Shown here: positions 11,323 to 22,609 of the stretch, in pieces
Numbering within the stretch: the first letter of the stretch is position 1
Layout: every line of letters begins with the position of its first letter
From: Aplectana chamaeleonis
Taxonomy: Eukaryota; Nematoda; Chromadorea; Rhabditida; Cosmocercidae
DNA: 64,000 nt
Direction: 5' to 3'
NCBI GenBank assembly: GCA_029168955.1
Contig: JAPDOI010000294.1
Span: 524,001-588,000 of the forward strand
Program-made: the position numbers and the translations under genes
The notes under the pieces: generated by a model
Seen by the model: only the letters and a program-made list of their open reading frames with translations
Told to the model about the DNA's origin: nothing
Databases searched by the model: none

Positions 11323-12411
11323 CCCGCGCTGTAAATTCGAGCAACATCTCAGACAATCGCCTAGTCCGACCTCAGCTCGAACGGGGTCTGTCCCCAGATT
11401 TCTGTCGGGTCGGAGCCTTTAGCATTGTTTCTCCATGTATTCTCAAGGGAGAAGACATGGGGTAAGAATAAATTTTACTTTCTCCCCACGTCGTCTCAGT
11501 TGGAAGAAGTGAGGGGCGAGAACAGAAAAGGGCTCGACCCGAGATAAATCTGTGTTCGGGCCCTCTGAGTTTCTGAGATCCTCTCTCGAATGTTCCTTTG
11601 AGAAATGACGTCCGAGAAATAGAAGTAAGTCGATGATCACTCCTTGCCCACCGTCCTCCGCATTCTGAAAAGGACTAAATGAACAACCCGTTCTTCACCA
11701 TTTGCCTAACACAAAGCTTTGCCGGTTGGAAACGATGGCGCGGATCTCGTAGACCAACATATACAGTGCGTTTTCTATCCAGGCTTTTTCTTACTAGGCA
11801 TCCTTTTGAGGACGTCAATGCAAAAAAGCTTGCTGCATCGCTCAAGTTCAGTTGGCGCAGTATCGTTTTTCGGTTTAGTGTGTTTTATGAGAAACATAAA
11901 GATCTTACAAAGATGCAGACTGTGGGACTACACAGAGACTGCTTACCGCGGGCATCCACTCGTAGAGATGCAGACTGCGGGAAAATACACCAAAACGACG
12001 AGCGGTTCTGTGTTCACCGTAGTCGTATGAATGGGGTATAAGTACGTTTTAGCCGCGAAACAATCACCATTTTTCCCCTGTGTCACGCAAAAACTTGAAG
12101 GTTATGAAAATATTACTAGGGTTTTTTTTCCATTCTTGATGCCCAATCTAATGATAACATAAGAAAGCGGAACGGCAGGGAGCTGAATCCCAGTCTGCAG
12201 TCGACGAGCTTTTACCCTCGTGTTCACCATCTCTATTTTTGTATCTATATATTCTGAATAACACCATATTGCTTGTTAGCTAAGGGTTCATGTGTCTGCA
12301 TACAACCAAATACCGGGTATTTCATTGATTTTCACACCGTTTGAGGACTTTCGTATGCTTTAATGTGTTTCTCCTTGGTGTGAAAAAAAGAAATGTGATT
12401 TTCGGCTCTCA
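11323..12411. other. No firm gene; plus frame 11719-12030
   Basis: Two overlapping plus frames of 100-120 codons exist at 11679-12041. One has a hydrophobic stretch (YPGFFLLGILL). Neither begins at an acceptor that keeps it open, and no family is recognised. Confidence 0.3.
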
Positions 12412-12523
12412 TTTAGACCTCTTGCTGGGCTGCGATTGTTCTCGCCCTTCTCTCATAGGGCTGGTGTGATAGGCCAACGGCGGTAAAGTGGGCGGAGAAT
12501 TTACTCCCTCCAAGAGCTCTAAA
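12412..12523. mobile_element. Foldback MITE, CTCTTGCTGGG ends
   Basis: Left end TTTAGACCTCTTGCTGGG, right end the inverse CTCCAAGAGCTCTAAA, with inner inverted blocks. Second copy at 38638-38777. Frames across both copies give similar nonsense peptides, which shows they are not genes. Confidence 0.65.
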
Positions 12524-12595
12524 CCAGCACCGTAATTTTTATATCGATTTTCCATGTGGTTTTGCTCTGTTATCGGTCTACTTGGCTTTTGTGGC

Positions 12596-12601
12596 TTTAT
12601 T
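12596..12601 (-). promoter_or_regulatory. Possible poly(A) signal of complexin
   Basis: AATAAA on the minus strand ~220 nt beyond the complexin stop at 12819, so a plausible 3' end for that transcript. Confidence 0.4.
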
Positions 12602-12818
12602 GTTATATTATGGAAATTAAATAAAAGATTTATGTTCATGGTAAAATACCGATTACTGAATAAAGCTTATTCAACGAAGATCAAATACTACTCAAAGGAG
12701 CATAGTGAGCGAATACGAGACGCAGAGCATTACATTTCCATTGTATATTTAATCTTTAGCCTGACTCCTTAATATGAAATTGAGTGCTGATCCCATGGAG
12801 ATTGAAATTTGGATTGTT

Positions 12819-15800
12819 TCACTTTGAGAAAGGACCGAATGTGAGAATGTTCTTCATTGTGTCCACTGCTCCATTGACAGTGGTTTTTGCCTTCTCCAAT
12901 GCTTCTGTCAGCCCCAGTTGGCCAATAATGCCTGAAACGAAAACAGTTCTTCTCCTGACGAGGAAAATCCTTTTGGTCAAAGTGGCCATTCCATATGAAA
13001 GCTTTTGCTATATCCACTTTGGAACGTAGAGTCCGAATATGCCCTTCGCAGCTGCCTAAAATCACTCTGGAAAAAGAAATAGGCGTTTTTCAAAGCCTCG
13101 CAGCAAGGGTAGGTAATTTTTGGAGTGTTTTGAGAAAAGTTTTCCGATTCTGCTCTAAACGTAGGATAATCCAGGGTGCTGAACACGAATCTCGGGTCAG
13201 CTTGTCAAAATTCTTATAATTATTGTAAGTTAGGGTAGGTATGTAACATACCGCTTAGAGCGCAGAACTTATTTGAATAACTCCAAAATCGACAAATGGA
13301 CATCGAATTCGTATTCAGTGCCCCAAAATAACCCCCGCGTAGTAGTTTTGAGGCAAATCTGCAAATTTGACCAGAATACCGTATACCCACCGTAATCTGC
13401 CGTAAACTGTCAAAAATCGATGAACTGATATCAGATACGTATGGAGTACTCCGAGTAGCTTCTAGAGATACGATTTGAGCCACATCTGTCGACGCATTCC
13501 GGAAATTTGTCAGAAGTTGCGTTCTGCCCTCAATTTTTCCCCAACGAGGAGCTTTGAACGAATTCGGTCGAAAACATTGGAAAGTCAGTAATGAGACCTC
13601 AGATTCCTGATCAGCACACAAAATAACTTTCACCGGGGAGTCTTAAGCCAATTCGGATACATTTCTCTCAAATGCATCCAAACCCTCTCCCCATACGTTA
13701 CAAGCAAACGCTCAACCAACCATCAATGAAATCGACAACGTTTTTTCTTTATGCTTAGTTCGAAGATCGCTTCTTTCTCCAAACTTCGTCCAGTGTGACT
13801 ATTTTGGACGCTGAACACGATTATAAGGTCTCTCTCCAGATTATCGAAAGATTACGATTTTAGAAGCTGCATTGAGTACGGAATTCGGGAGCAAAACACA
13901 TTTAACTTTTTTCCGGAGTGATTTAAGGCAGCTGCGAAGTTCATCTTCAAAGTCTACGTCTAAAAATGATTCAAGAAATGTACATTCCATTCGGGATGGC
14001 CACTTTTGCTGATAGTACATAGTGTCCCTGTGAGTAACATCCAGGCATGAACGGAATTCCGCGTTTCGCGTTCCGAAACCCGCGAACAGTGCTGCGGAAC
14101 GCGGTAATATCGTGTCTATTGAGGCTGAGACAGCCAATCTATAATTTCGAAAAACTTCCGTGTTCCACATCACGAAAACAGCATTTCGGCGCATTTCGTG
14201 TCGAAACCCGAACCCTGATCTCCGAGTTTTTTAAAATTTGTACAGCTCATCCCTAGTAACGACGAATTGGAGTGAAGTTGTAAAAGTCCAATAAGGGAAG
14301 AAAGCAGAGTGGAATTTGAAGAAAATAATGCTTAAGCAATACATCATGACGGGCCACTGATTAATGTACAATACCCGCGCTAAGTTTTGTAAAAACGGGG
14401 AGCATTTGCCAAACTTGGCAAAAAAGCGTTCGATGCATGTAATTTTTTTGAGCGGAAATGTTTTTGGATTCTAAAAACGCCATCATATTCAGAGCTCAAG
14501 TTCCTACATAACTGTGTGCATTGTAGATCGCAGTTCCCCAAAATCGCTTTTTTTTGAGTGGAATCATTTTTGTTGTCGTTTCACAAAAACATCGCGCGCG
14601 GCAAAGTGCGGCGAAACTCCGAGTAGTAATTGCACAAGTAATAGAAGAGCATTCTCCATCTTTCCTTCGTGAATTAGGCGAAATTGGGGCCATCTCTAGA
14701 TCTGTGCAGATTGATTTTTCCAAATCCTTCATTAAACACGCTCGGGAGCATCCTGGGGCGGCATGCACGCACGCGGCGGGTTAGGTAGGGGTTAGGCAGG
14801 GTTTGGGGCGTCGGCGCGTTTGATCATTGCTGTGCGAGTGCTGGAGATAATCAATAGTTGGGGTCTCAACGGGGTTTCGGCTGCCCCACCCTCCTACGTA
14901 CGGTTTGCGAGGAAACGATTTTTCAGTGCTAGCCTAACCCCCTTTTAGCCCTCGCGCTGCTATCATCAAACGCGCCGATGCTCCAAACCCTGCCTAACCC
15001 CAACCTAACCCGCCGCGTACGTGCATGCCGCCCCTGCGAAGTCAGGCTTTTGTTGTAAAAACATCAGACCGATAAATAGACGATTTTGAAAATTCAATCT
15101 GCACAGATCTTGAGATAGGCCCACTTTCATCTTATTTACGAAGAAAACATAGAGATTGCCCTTCTATTACTTGTACAATCACTACTCAAAGTTTTGCCGC
15201 GCGCGACGTTTTTGTGAAACGACCGTAAAAACAATTTTACTCTAAAACAAAGGGATTTTAGGGAACATCGGTCTACAGCGCATACTATTATGTAGGAATT
15301 TGAGCTGTAAATATGATAGCGTTTTCAGAATTCAAAAACGTCTTCTTCAAAAAAGTTAGATGCAGCTGACGCTTTTTTGCCAAGTTTGGCAAATGCTCCC
15401 CGTTTTCACAAAACTTAGCGCGGGTATTGTAGTTCCGGCTCAGTGGTTGTTATTGCGATAAAAACTTACTGTCATCAGCTTGTTGCTGCTCAAGAGCAAC
15501 TTGTTCTGGAGTTTTCCGATTGCCCATAATTCGACCCTCCACATACTCGTTCCCATCATCTTTCTTCTTTATGTTGTACTAAAAAATCTCTGTTGTTATC
15601 AGTATTAATACTTCAAATATGGAACAACATCTATTGCATGGACCCTTAAAGGCACAGTACACCTCAGAGATCAATTTTGTGATTTTCATTTGATTGTGTT
15701 GTAGACCCCTTCTGTATAATACTTTCCAAATGGGAGATCTCGATTCCTCCAAATAAGCGAGATATAAGCATCCCCCCTTCCTGATTTTCGACCTCGATAT

Positions 15801-18028
15801 CGGCTGGATGGATGGATAAACTTCAACCTAGTCTACGTTCTTGAGGCCCTTCTCATAATCCTGGCTCGCTCTTGCGCAACTATTGCAAATGAAAGGAAAT
15901 AGAGGCCTAGGACAATTCGTCCACCAATTTTTCGCCCTCAAATAACATGGTTTTTCGAGGAGCCATAACTCCTTTCGTAGGGGGTCTTGAACGATTTTAA
16001 AGATACCACTGTGAACAGCGTGGGACCGTCTCCAACACAAGCATGGAAAGTGAAAACATTGGGTGTACTGTGCCTTTAATGCTTGATCGTAGAGGTTCAA
16101 GAAGCACATCGTTTTCGAAAGAATTTCTAATAATTCCGGAGCTGATTCCGATAGTAGGGAGAGGTCGGAGAAAATTTTCTCTCAAACGTCAGAATTTTGC
16201 CTACCCATGACCGCAGCAATCCCCAAGGTGGCAGCAACCGGGACAGGGGCATCTACACACCGAGGGAAGAGTGGTCTCGCCTTTCGCGGCTCTAATTCCA
16301 CTCGGGACCCCTTCGCTTGCGTTGATTAGCGTGAGGTGTCGAACTGCAAAAACAGGACAACTCCTCCCTCTGTGTGTAGAGAGCCCCTGACCCGCAGCAA
16401 CCGGCTGCCACTGCGACAGTGTCGATCACTTCTCGGCTATCAATGTGAACACGCCGGCGTAGAAATGCACACGCGGCGCTAAATTTAATGACCGTTGTAG
16501 TCACCCACGTGGCAGCAGTGAGCGTTTTTTTTGCGAGGTGGCTGACTGCAAGAAACGATCAAATTCGTGTTCACCACCTATACTTGTTATGCGATGATAG
16601 TTTTCAGAATAATGGATCGATTCGGATAATGCCGATTTTGAATTTTCCGGATATTGGTTCGATTCAGATAATGCGTTTTTTCACATTTTGGAATAATGGA
16701 TCGATTCATATAAGGCCATTTTTCCAATGATTCGGATACGGAGATCCGGCCGGATAATTTCGGATAATTTTTGGAACAAAGCTGAGGCAAAACGGTGAAA
16801 AATAAACCAGGTACTTAGGTTGCCCGAGCCGTACGCGTACATTTCAGCAGGAGATTTCGCCCGCGAGAGAGGAGGAAATGCCCGCCTGGAGTTGAAAATT
16901 TTCCCGCGAGGAGATGAGCAAATACCCGCATGGAGGGGAGAATTTACCCACGAGCAGGGGAGAAAATACCCGCAAGGAGGGCAGGAAATTGCCGTTGCGA
17001 GGGCGAGATTCCATTTGCGCTAGAAAACATCATGCTAGCAATGAGTGGTGCTCCGTTCACTTCTCTGCTGCTGTTTCTTCATTTTTTGCTGCTTTTTGCT
17101 GTTTCTCCATTTTTTTGCTGCCTAAGCCTAAGTCTTAGGCTAAGCTTAAACCCAAGCCTACTGCCATCGATTTTGGATGGATCTGCGCCAGACCGCTACA
17201 TAAGACCGGCAGAGCTGGAACGACAGCGCAAGATACAAGAAGAAATCCAACAGTTCTCTGCGATCCCTGACCCTAAAATCACGCCGAGAACGTGCAAAAG
17301 ATATTTGAACTCTCTAGCCAGGCTTAGTGCTCTGCCTAAATATCACCCAGTTACTTTTGATGGGTTTCTTACCTTAGGGATTACCTCAGGGTAACACCAT
17401 TTTTCTAATTTCAGAGAAGTTGAATACACGGTTATGCTTACCACATTTGACTTCTCCGAATGAAGTTTAATCACCTACACTATTTCATAGTTTTGTTCTT
17501 TGTTCAGTTTTTCGCACAATTAAATTATCTTCGAAACTGTGCAGTTTGGATGAAGTTTCGATACACTTATACCGTGGGTACGCGTGCGCAAGCGTTGAAT
17601 GTTTTATTCTAACAGGTTGCGGTAGGCAGTAAGTCATAAGGCAAGGTCCTTGAAGAACTGTATTTTTGATGCGGGCATTTCCTCCCCTCGCAGCGGGCAT
17701 TTTCTCCCCCCTCGCGGGCATATTCTCCACGCGCTACGCATCGAGCAAATTATCCGGGCATTCGGGCAAATTCTCGGCAAACCCCTGACAAATGGACATC
17801 ATATTCAATACCGCTACAAAAAAACAAACACTACTAACAATAAGCAGGTGCAGAACGAACCTTTTCGCGGATGTTTCGTCGCATTTTCTCCCTGTCGGCT
17901 TCCATCTTACGGTGTTTTTCTTTTCTGCGTTCCTCTTGCTCTAATCGAGCTGCGGCGACCTTAATCCCTGATGTTATATCACGCTGCGTGTTGACATATT
18001 CAATAGCACTATCAACGTCATAACTCAT
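12819..18028 (-). CDS. cpx: Complexin (three exons)
   Basis: Exons 18028-17861, 15578-15470 and 12931-12819 on the minus strand; 390 nt, 129 residues. All junctions are GT-AG (donors GTTCGT and GTAAGT; acceptors TTTTTTAG and CGTTTCAG) with phases 0 and 1 matching. Complexin binds the assembled SNARE bundle at synapses and clamps or promotes vesicle fusion. The central helix is clear: RRKEKHRKMEADREKMRRNI at residues 34-53, then REK and, after the first intron, YNIKKK (57-62). Against mammalian complexin numbering, Arg48, Met55, Arg59, Arg63, Lys69 and Tyr70 correspond to R35, M42, R46, R50, K56 and Y57; Tyr52 is replaced by H39. The C-terminus (VNGAVDTMKNILTFGPFSK) is an amphipathic, membrane-binding-type tail without a CAAX box. 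The N-terminus (MSYDVDSAIEYV) is unlike the vertebrate one. Length is close to the family's ~130-145. Introns of ~2.3 and ~2.5 kb are transposon-filled. The match to this family is strong; which worm paralogue it is cannot be settled here. Confidence 0.9.
14043..14255. mobile_element. Foldback MITE, diverged copy of 36299-36455
   Basis: Within complexin intron 2. Starts CAGGCATGAACGGAATTCCG and ends GCTCATCCCTAG, with alternating CGTTTCGCGTTCCGAAAC blocks. The copy at 36299-36455 has cleaner ends (CAGGGATGAGCGGA). Confidence 0.55.
14369..15429. mobile_element. CAATACCCGCGCTAA foldback with TA duplication
   Basis: Within complexin intron 2. Ends are CAATACCCGCGCTAAG and its inverse, directly flanked by TA on both sides, suggesting a TA target site as in Tc1/mariner-type MITEs. 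Arms extend several hundred bp. Another family member has jumped into its centre (14754-15036). Sister copy at 51500-52271. Confidence 0.8.
14754..15036. mobile_element. CAGGGGCGGCATGCA foldback, nested
   Basis: Palindromic element inserted into the centre of the TA-flanked foldback. Outer word GGGGCGGCATGCACG, then GGCGGGTTAGG, both inverted on the right. A longer relative is at 27940-28400. The GGTTAGG/CCTAACC content is incidental. Confidence 0.7.
15646..16079. mobile_element. TTAA-3 element (AGGCACAGTACACC ends)
   Basis: Within complexin intron 1. TTAA at both ends with inverted termini AGGCACAGTACACC / GGTGTACTGTGCCT. Relatives at 25649-26026, 35534-36025 and 39712-40179. The interior shares words such as GAGCCATAACTCC with the TTAA-2 core. 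Confidence 0.8.
16237..16395. mobile_element. Foldback element, copy of 7494-7649
   Basis: Left end GGGACAGGGGCATCTACACAC, right end TCTGTGTGTAGAGAGCCCC; shared inner words CCACTCGGGACC and TTGATTAGCG. Lies in complexin intron 1. Confidence 0.65.
16600..16790. repeat. Degenerate GGATCGATTCGGATAATG repeats
   Basis: Several loose tandem copies of a GGATCGATTC(G/A)(G/T)ATAA word alternate with TTTT-rich spacers. Similar words recur near 5680-5740, 34010 and 63380-63460. Confidence 0.5.
17041..17463 (+). CDS. Unrecognised ORF nested in complexin intron 1
   Basis: From ATG 17041 the frame is open to 17390. A TAA then falls inside a candidate 24-nt intron (17391-17414: GTAACACC...TTTCTAATTTCAG). 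If removed, the frame continues 16 codons to TGA 17461-17463, about 133 residues. The first third is hydrophobic and low-complexity (it translates the telomere-like DNA) and may not be coding. The part from ~17180 looks protein-like: PDRYIRPAELERQRKIQEEI, then PRTCKRYLNSLARLSALPK, VTFDGFLTLGITSG and VEYTVMLTTFDFSE. No family recognised. It could be a captured gene fragment in a foldback element. 24 nt is below the usual nematode intron minimum, so the splice is doubtful. Confidence 0.3.
17119..17160. repeat. Interstitial telomere-like motif (GCCTAA/TTAGGC)
   Basis: GCCTAAGCCTAAG followed within a few bases by TTAGGCTAAGC and CCCAAGCCTA: nematode telomere words in both orientations, head to head, within the foldback in complexin intron 1. 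Confidence 0.55.
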
Positions 18029-18375
18029 AAAACAGGATAGATCAATCTAGCCAGCTAAATAGTTGAAGCAGTATATAAAAGTCTGATAATCGTTTCAGAC
18101 AATTCAAGAGTAATCATTGTTCCTATTAGTTTTGCAGCCGCAGAGCTGGCAGTGAGTAAATTGTTACTGCGAGCTCCACCTGGGTACCCCTATCCGGATA
18201 CAATTTTTTTCACACCCCACGAGGGACGAAAAAGGATGACCCGTGTTAACGCCAGCTTCATCGTGAGGCACATGTAACTGAAAAGCTTATGTTAAGAATT
18301 TTTCCCTTAACCATGCTTCGCTTTTATGAGGCACATTGGCAAATGATCGGAAGGAGGGTGGATGTCACATTGCAG

Positions 18376-18581
18376 AGCAAAGCAGTCAACACTTTGAACA
18401 AAGACAGATTCATGATATGTTCATACAGCAATGCGTTTACGGAATGGACATATGTACATTAGAATGGGAGAAATGGCTTCCAAAGACTCAGTATTTTCAG
18501 TTTCAGAGCATCTGTACATATTATATAGACAGGGAAGAAGTCAGAGCTATAAGAGAGAAGCCATCAGTTCTCATAAAATAA
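18376..18581 (+). CDS. Possible terminal exon, unknown protein
   Basis: A frame opens at a CACATTGCAG acceptor (ends 18375), enters in phase 1, and runs 67 residues to TAA at 18581. It contains HFEQRQIHDMFIQQCVYGMD and ends REKPSVLIK. It lies ~350 bp from the complexin start and diverges from it. No upstream exon with matching phase is found nearby; the 14-nt piece at 18135-18148 has good splice words but the wrong phase. Function unknown. Confidence 0.25.
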
Positions 18582-19963
18582 GTTATTGCCCAAGTTCGCA
18601 GTCCAGAATCACTATAAACACTGACAACTTTCTTTCCTGCTCACAAGGATCAAAAGGTATTGAAACCTAGCAAAAGGTAGGCTGGCCACGATCGGCGATG
18701 CTGAATCCCTCCCTAATGGCGATTGGAGTGTGGAATGGAATGCTGTGAAAATACATAAGTGGAAAGCATCGTTAAAGTCTAAAATTCCTGTATTGCGTGC
18801 CACTACGTTCGTGCAAACATAGTACTTTGCTGAATATGTGTGAAGCTCTATGATGTCATGATAGAAAAAACGAGTGAATTATCAGGAGGTCATTTCATAC
18901 CCTTCAAATGTACCCATCCGTATGTAAGACGAAAATCCACATACAAATACAAACATATCTTGTTGGGGCTGAAAGAGATTGTCGGAGACGCGTCGCAACT
19001 TCATCATCCTTTTGCTGCATTGAATGCGTGTCGAATATGCATTTGACCCAAAGACGAGTATCTTCTTCTCCGTGTGTAGTCGCCTCACAGCAAGACCGCC
19101 CGCAGCACGCTCGCTCGCGGCGTCACCCGTTGATCTTACCCGTAATGATTGGTAGCGCTGCACGCGAGCTGGTTACGTGGAGAGGCAAATGCGCACGGAG
19201 TTTCCTGTACATTGAGGGGACTGCTGTTGCAGCACGTCCTTCTCTTGCGCTTTGACAGATAGATATTCGAATGCGAGCACAACACGCATATTCAACTTGA
19301 GCACGAACGATGATGATAATGCTCAATGGTAATTGGGAGGTCTATAGGGCGACTCCTCCTATGAAGTTCTCTGGAAGGTTTTTGGCCGCTGATGGGGTCT
19401 CCGCCGAACCCAGCGACGAGGGAAGCTTCCTCGTTGAGAAACGTTGCGAGGGTGATGGCCTTTTGTGGGTCGCAGCAAAGCTGCGTACCGGATAACCTCA
19501 GGGGGTGCATATTGAACGTTGCAGAGAAGGCGGAGGGGGGGGGGGGCGGGTGTCTGAACGTAGCCACCAGAAAAAAAACCAAATTATCTTTTTTTTCTTT
19601 GAATCACAGGAAAAAATCGCGGTAAAGTGCTTACCTTGATTCCCTTTTCTTCTTTTTCGCTTTTTTTTCAGGTGAATTATCACTGAATGCAAATTCTTGA
19701 AAATCCGATGATTATTTATTCGTTGACATGGACGCTGAGGTGGGTCCAAAAAAAGGAATGGTTTGCATAGTTGCAATATTTATTGTTTTCTGTCAAATGT
19801 TTTCATGGACGACTACATGAAGGAATATTTATTCTGTGTCCGATTGCTTTGGAAAAGAAATAAACAATTCCTTTGTGAATTGGAAAGCTAAGATGGATGT
19901 GATACGTTCGGACTGACAAAAAACTCAGGTTGTATTTACCTGAAATTCCGCGATCCGTTAGGG
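18582..19963. other. Upstream flank of complexin; no firm gene
   Basis: Two further plus frames (18660-18803, containing NGDWSVEWNAVKIHKWK, and 18840-19046) lack acceptors. A GC-richer block at 19090-19260 and a G-run at 19540-19552 follow. Regulatory DNA of complexin may lie here, but no motif identifies it. Confidence 0.3.
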
Positions 19964-20095
19964 GGTTTTAAGAGTTCCACCGCGGCGCGGCACGACGTCA
20001 TGATTCATACGCGGATTAACGAACGGCGCGTTATCGATCGAAGTGCACAGAAAGCATCTCGTCGCGCCGCGCTGCGATGGAACTCTAGAAACGCC
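19964..20095. mobile_element. Foldback, AGTTCCACCGCGGCGCGGC arms
   Basis: TTTAAGAGTTCCACCGCGGCG on the left is answered by CGCGCTGCGATGGAACTCTAG on the right. A shorter relative lies at 27492-27557. Confidence 0.65.
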
Positions 20096-20827
20096 TCAGA
20101 GCTTGTCTTCCCGTGCGATATGGGACTTGTGTGCAGTTACATAGCGCAAACCAGAATGGACGCGATAACATTAATAACTTAGAAAAACATCTCATTGAAG
20201 AACGGGCTAGAAAAAAGCAATGAAATGAAGGAAAAGGAAGGAGGTGGTGAATGGATACACCCAATGTACACATAGCAGAAATTTAATGTAAACCAAACTA
20301 CATATCTCTAACCAAGGTAAATGTTCGGAATTACAATGTTCATTCGATTGAACTTAGTTGATCAAAAATGGTATTATACATGGAAAATGAGGGCTTTGCG
20401 AGGAAGAGGAGAATCTGGCGTACATTTTAGTGAAAAAGGCTTGTTATTTTATGTGAATCGAGGACCTCAAATCTTGTCCTGGATCTGTCTATGATTCCTT
20501 GGTAGAACCGGGACGCGATTCAAGGCCCACAGTGGCCATCAAATATCAAACCATTTGTGCTAAAATGTTCAGCAGATCCTTCTCTTTCTCACGTTGTCCT
20601 AATGAACGTATATTGCGCTATTTTCGATCAAATGCTTATAAATGAACCCTGTCACAGCCAATGTTTTTGAACTCCTTGGTCATTTTTTTTTTAATTTACG
20701 TTGAATTTCTACTGTGCGTGCAATGAAAGGATCATATCACTGTCCATTTCCATATCCTTCAACATCATTCCTTTTCAAGTCCATATTTTCTAATCCAATG
20801 CGTTTTTCTATTCAATTTGAATGAAAC
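20096..20827. other. No gene seen
   Basis: AT-rich sequence with several homopolymer runs and no credible exon or repeat copy. Confidence 0.4.
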
Positions 20828-21321
20828 CTAAAGGCAGAGTCCACGATTAAAACCATGTCTGATTTTTTGGTGGAGATCGGCAGCTTCGGGGCCTAGCGCA
20901 AATCTAACGTTAAAAAAACTAAGAAAAATGAGCTCGGAACGGTCCCCTACGATACCAAAGTTGGACATCCGTCAGCTCGTCACACCCCAGATGTACTTTC
21001 CACGCCCACCGACGTGAACAAATGAATGCCCGGGTTTGTGAGAGGAGCGATGGTTTCCGATCAAAAGCCCCGTTCTTCCCTTTATTCCCAACTTCTCTCT
21101 TCACTCAGGCCAGCTCGCATACATCGGATGCAAAAGACGGAAGTTACAAGCCACGGACAACTCGTCCGCCATGCTTCCCTACCTCAATTTTTGAGGGACC
21201 ATAACTCCTTTCTCAGAAGGTCTTGTACGATTTCAAAAACATCATTGGCATCAGCATGGGACTGTCTTCAAAATAGGCGAGAAAGCAGAAAAACGATTTC
21301 TATCGTGAACACTGCCTTTAG
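20828..21321 (-). mobile_element. TTAA-2 element, full-length
   Basis: Ends CTAAAGGCAGAGTCCACGAT and GTGAACACTGCCTTTAG. The body is the reverse of that at 26024-26514 (for example CAGCTCGCATACATCGG). About 494 bp; no transposase. Confidence 0.75.
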
Positions 21322-21389
21322 GGCGTATTTCCCGTTTCCGCGTGTAATTGCACAAAGCGCTACTCACTTAGCGTATTTCTAATTCCATT

Positions 21390-22609
21390 TACCGTATTTA
21401 CTCTAATAGTAATACACCTCTAATACGACCAGGAAAAAACGCAGAGCTAAAGTTCGACATTGGTGTTTTTTACGAATATTTTTGTTAGATTGGGTATTAG
21501 TGGATCAAAGTCGACTTGTTTTGGCCCTAGACGTTGACTTTAGCGGTGCTTGAAAAACCAAGATTTCCCAGTGTTACGAAGATTGGATCATTTAAGTATA
21601 GAAAACGCTTATACGACGAGGAAATCAGAAACCATCAATTGTAGACTTCACCTATAGTGGATTGTGGACGCAAGGAACTCGCTTCTGGAAAAGCTTTTGT
21701 AAGGTCGTTCAAGAACCGCGCTTTTCAATCGCTCTGGACGGCTCGAAAGGCGATCAGTTAAAGGCAGCGTTCACAATAAATTTCACTCCCGATATCAACT
21801 AGGTTTACAGAAGGTCTGGTGCCCTGTATAGCAAGGCATGCTTGAAAACCACGAGAAAGACGCATTTTTGAGCCAAAGTAGGCCCTCCCTTTTTTACGCT
21901 GATTTTTGAGCGTGGAGGAATTGACCGCTATGAAGGTGCAATAAAGCGATTAGCTCACTTATCAGCACTTCCTTCACTTGATCATTACTGTAATCTGAGT
22001 CTTCATTTGTTCAATTCGAGGGGCGGATCTGGAGCACGCGGCGTGTCTGGGACACCAAACCGCTTATTTGCAACTGTTATTTTGCCACCTGGCTCGTTTT
22101 TTAACCGTTTTTTCGACACTGGGAGCCTAGAATCCTCCTCTCCTATCATTTCACTGTGGAAAGTCACCGATGATGTTCATCGTGAACGCTGCCTTTAAAT
22201 TGTTTTTAAGCATAACAAGTCGATGAAGAACGTGTCAACAAAATCGAAAACGAAATTATACACTTCTTGGAAGAAATTCACTTGGGAAAGGTGTGAATAT
22301 ATGATATCAGAGATTGTGGAAGCATCGATTCAATTGAGCCAAGTCTGAAATTTTATTAAATACAAGTTTTTGGTGTTATACTGGAACTCATAAAATGAAG
22401 AGTCTACCATTGGAAATTCAAAAAATCGCGCCGAATAATAGAAGTACACCCTTTATTAGAAGTACACCTCTAATAAAAGTACACCAAAAAGAGAGGGCTG
22501 AGAATTAGAAGTACAGTCTCCATTTGAAGTACACCTCTAATAGAAGTACATATAAAACAGGGGTCTGAGTATTAGAAGTACAGGTAGTTCTAAAAGAGAA
22601 AATACGGTA
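21390..22609. mobile_element. TACCGTATTT-ended element
   Basis: Left end TACCGTATTTACTCTAATAG, right end AGAGAAAATACGGTA. Near both ends the words AATACACCTCTAATA and GAAGTACACCTCTAATA recur as degenerate ~20-bp repeats (especially 22440-22580). A TTAA-2 element is nested inside (21758-22198). No intact transposase frame. Confidence 0.65.
21758..22198 (+). mobile_element. TTAA-2 subfamily element, nested
   Basis: TTAAAGGCAGCGTTCACAAT on the left and CGTGAACGCTGCCTTTAA on the right. The body matches 60121-60572 (for example TTATCAGCACTTCCTT, CTGGGAGCCTAG), so this pair forms a subfamily distinct from 26024-26514. Confidence 0.75.

Larger units (their letters stand above)
16850..17785. mobile_element. 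Foldback with repetitive arms around an inner ORF
   Basis: The left arm (16850-17010) is five or six degenerate ~22-bp units around GGGGAGAAAATACCCGC. The right arm (17665-17785) carries the inverted unit GCGGGCATTTTCTCCCC two or three times. Between them lie a telomere-like block and a plus-strand open frame (17041-17463). It sits antisense in complexin intron 1. Boundaries are approximate; no target duplication identified. Confidence 0.5.

Noticed and set aside
12554..12772. 72-codon plus frame with a hydrophobic start
   Set aside because: Overlaps the complexin 3' region on the other strand; AT-rich chance frame without splice or start context.
13220..13633. 137-codon minus frame in complexin intron 2
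   Set aside because: Lies in an intron, no acceptor or motif; the composition of words such as CCGTAATCTGCCGTAAAC looks repeat-derived.
17119..17160. True telomere end
   Set aside because: Only a few TTAGGC-like words in both orientations inside an intron; an interstitial remnant at most.
19292..19582. 96-codon minus frame upstream of complexin
   Set aside because: All three plus frames are also open here; crosses a G-run, no splice support.
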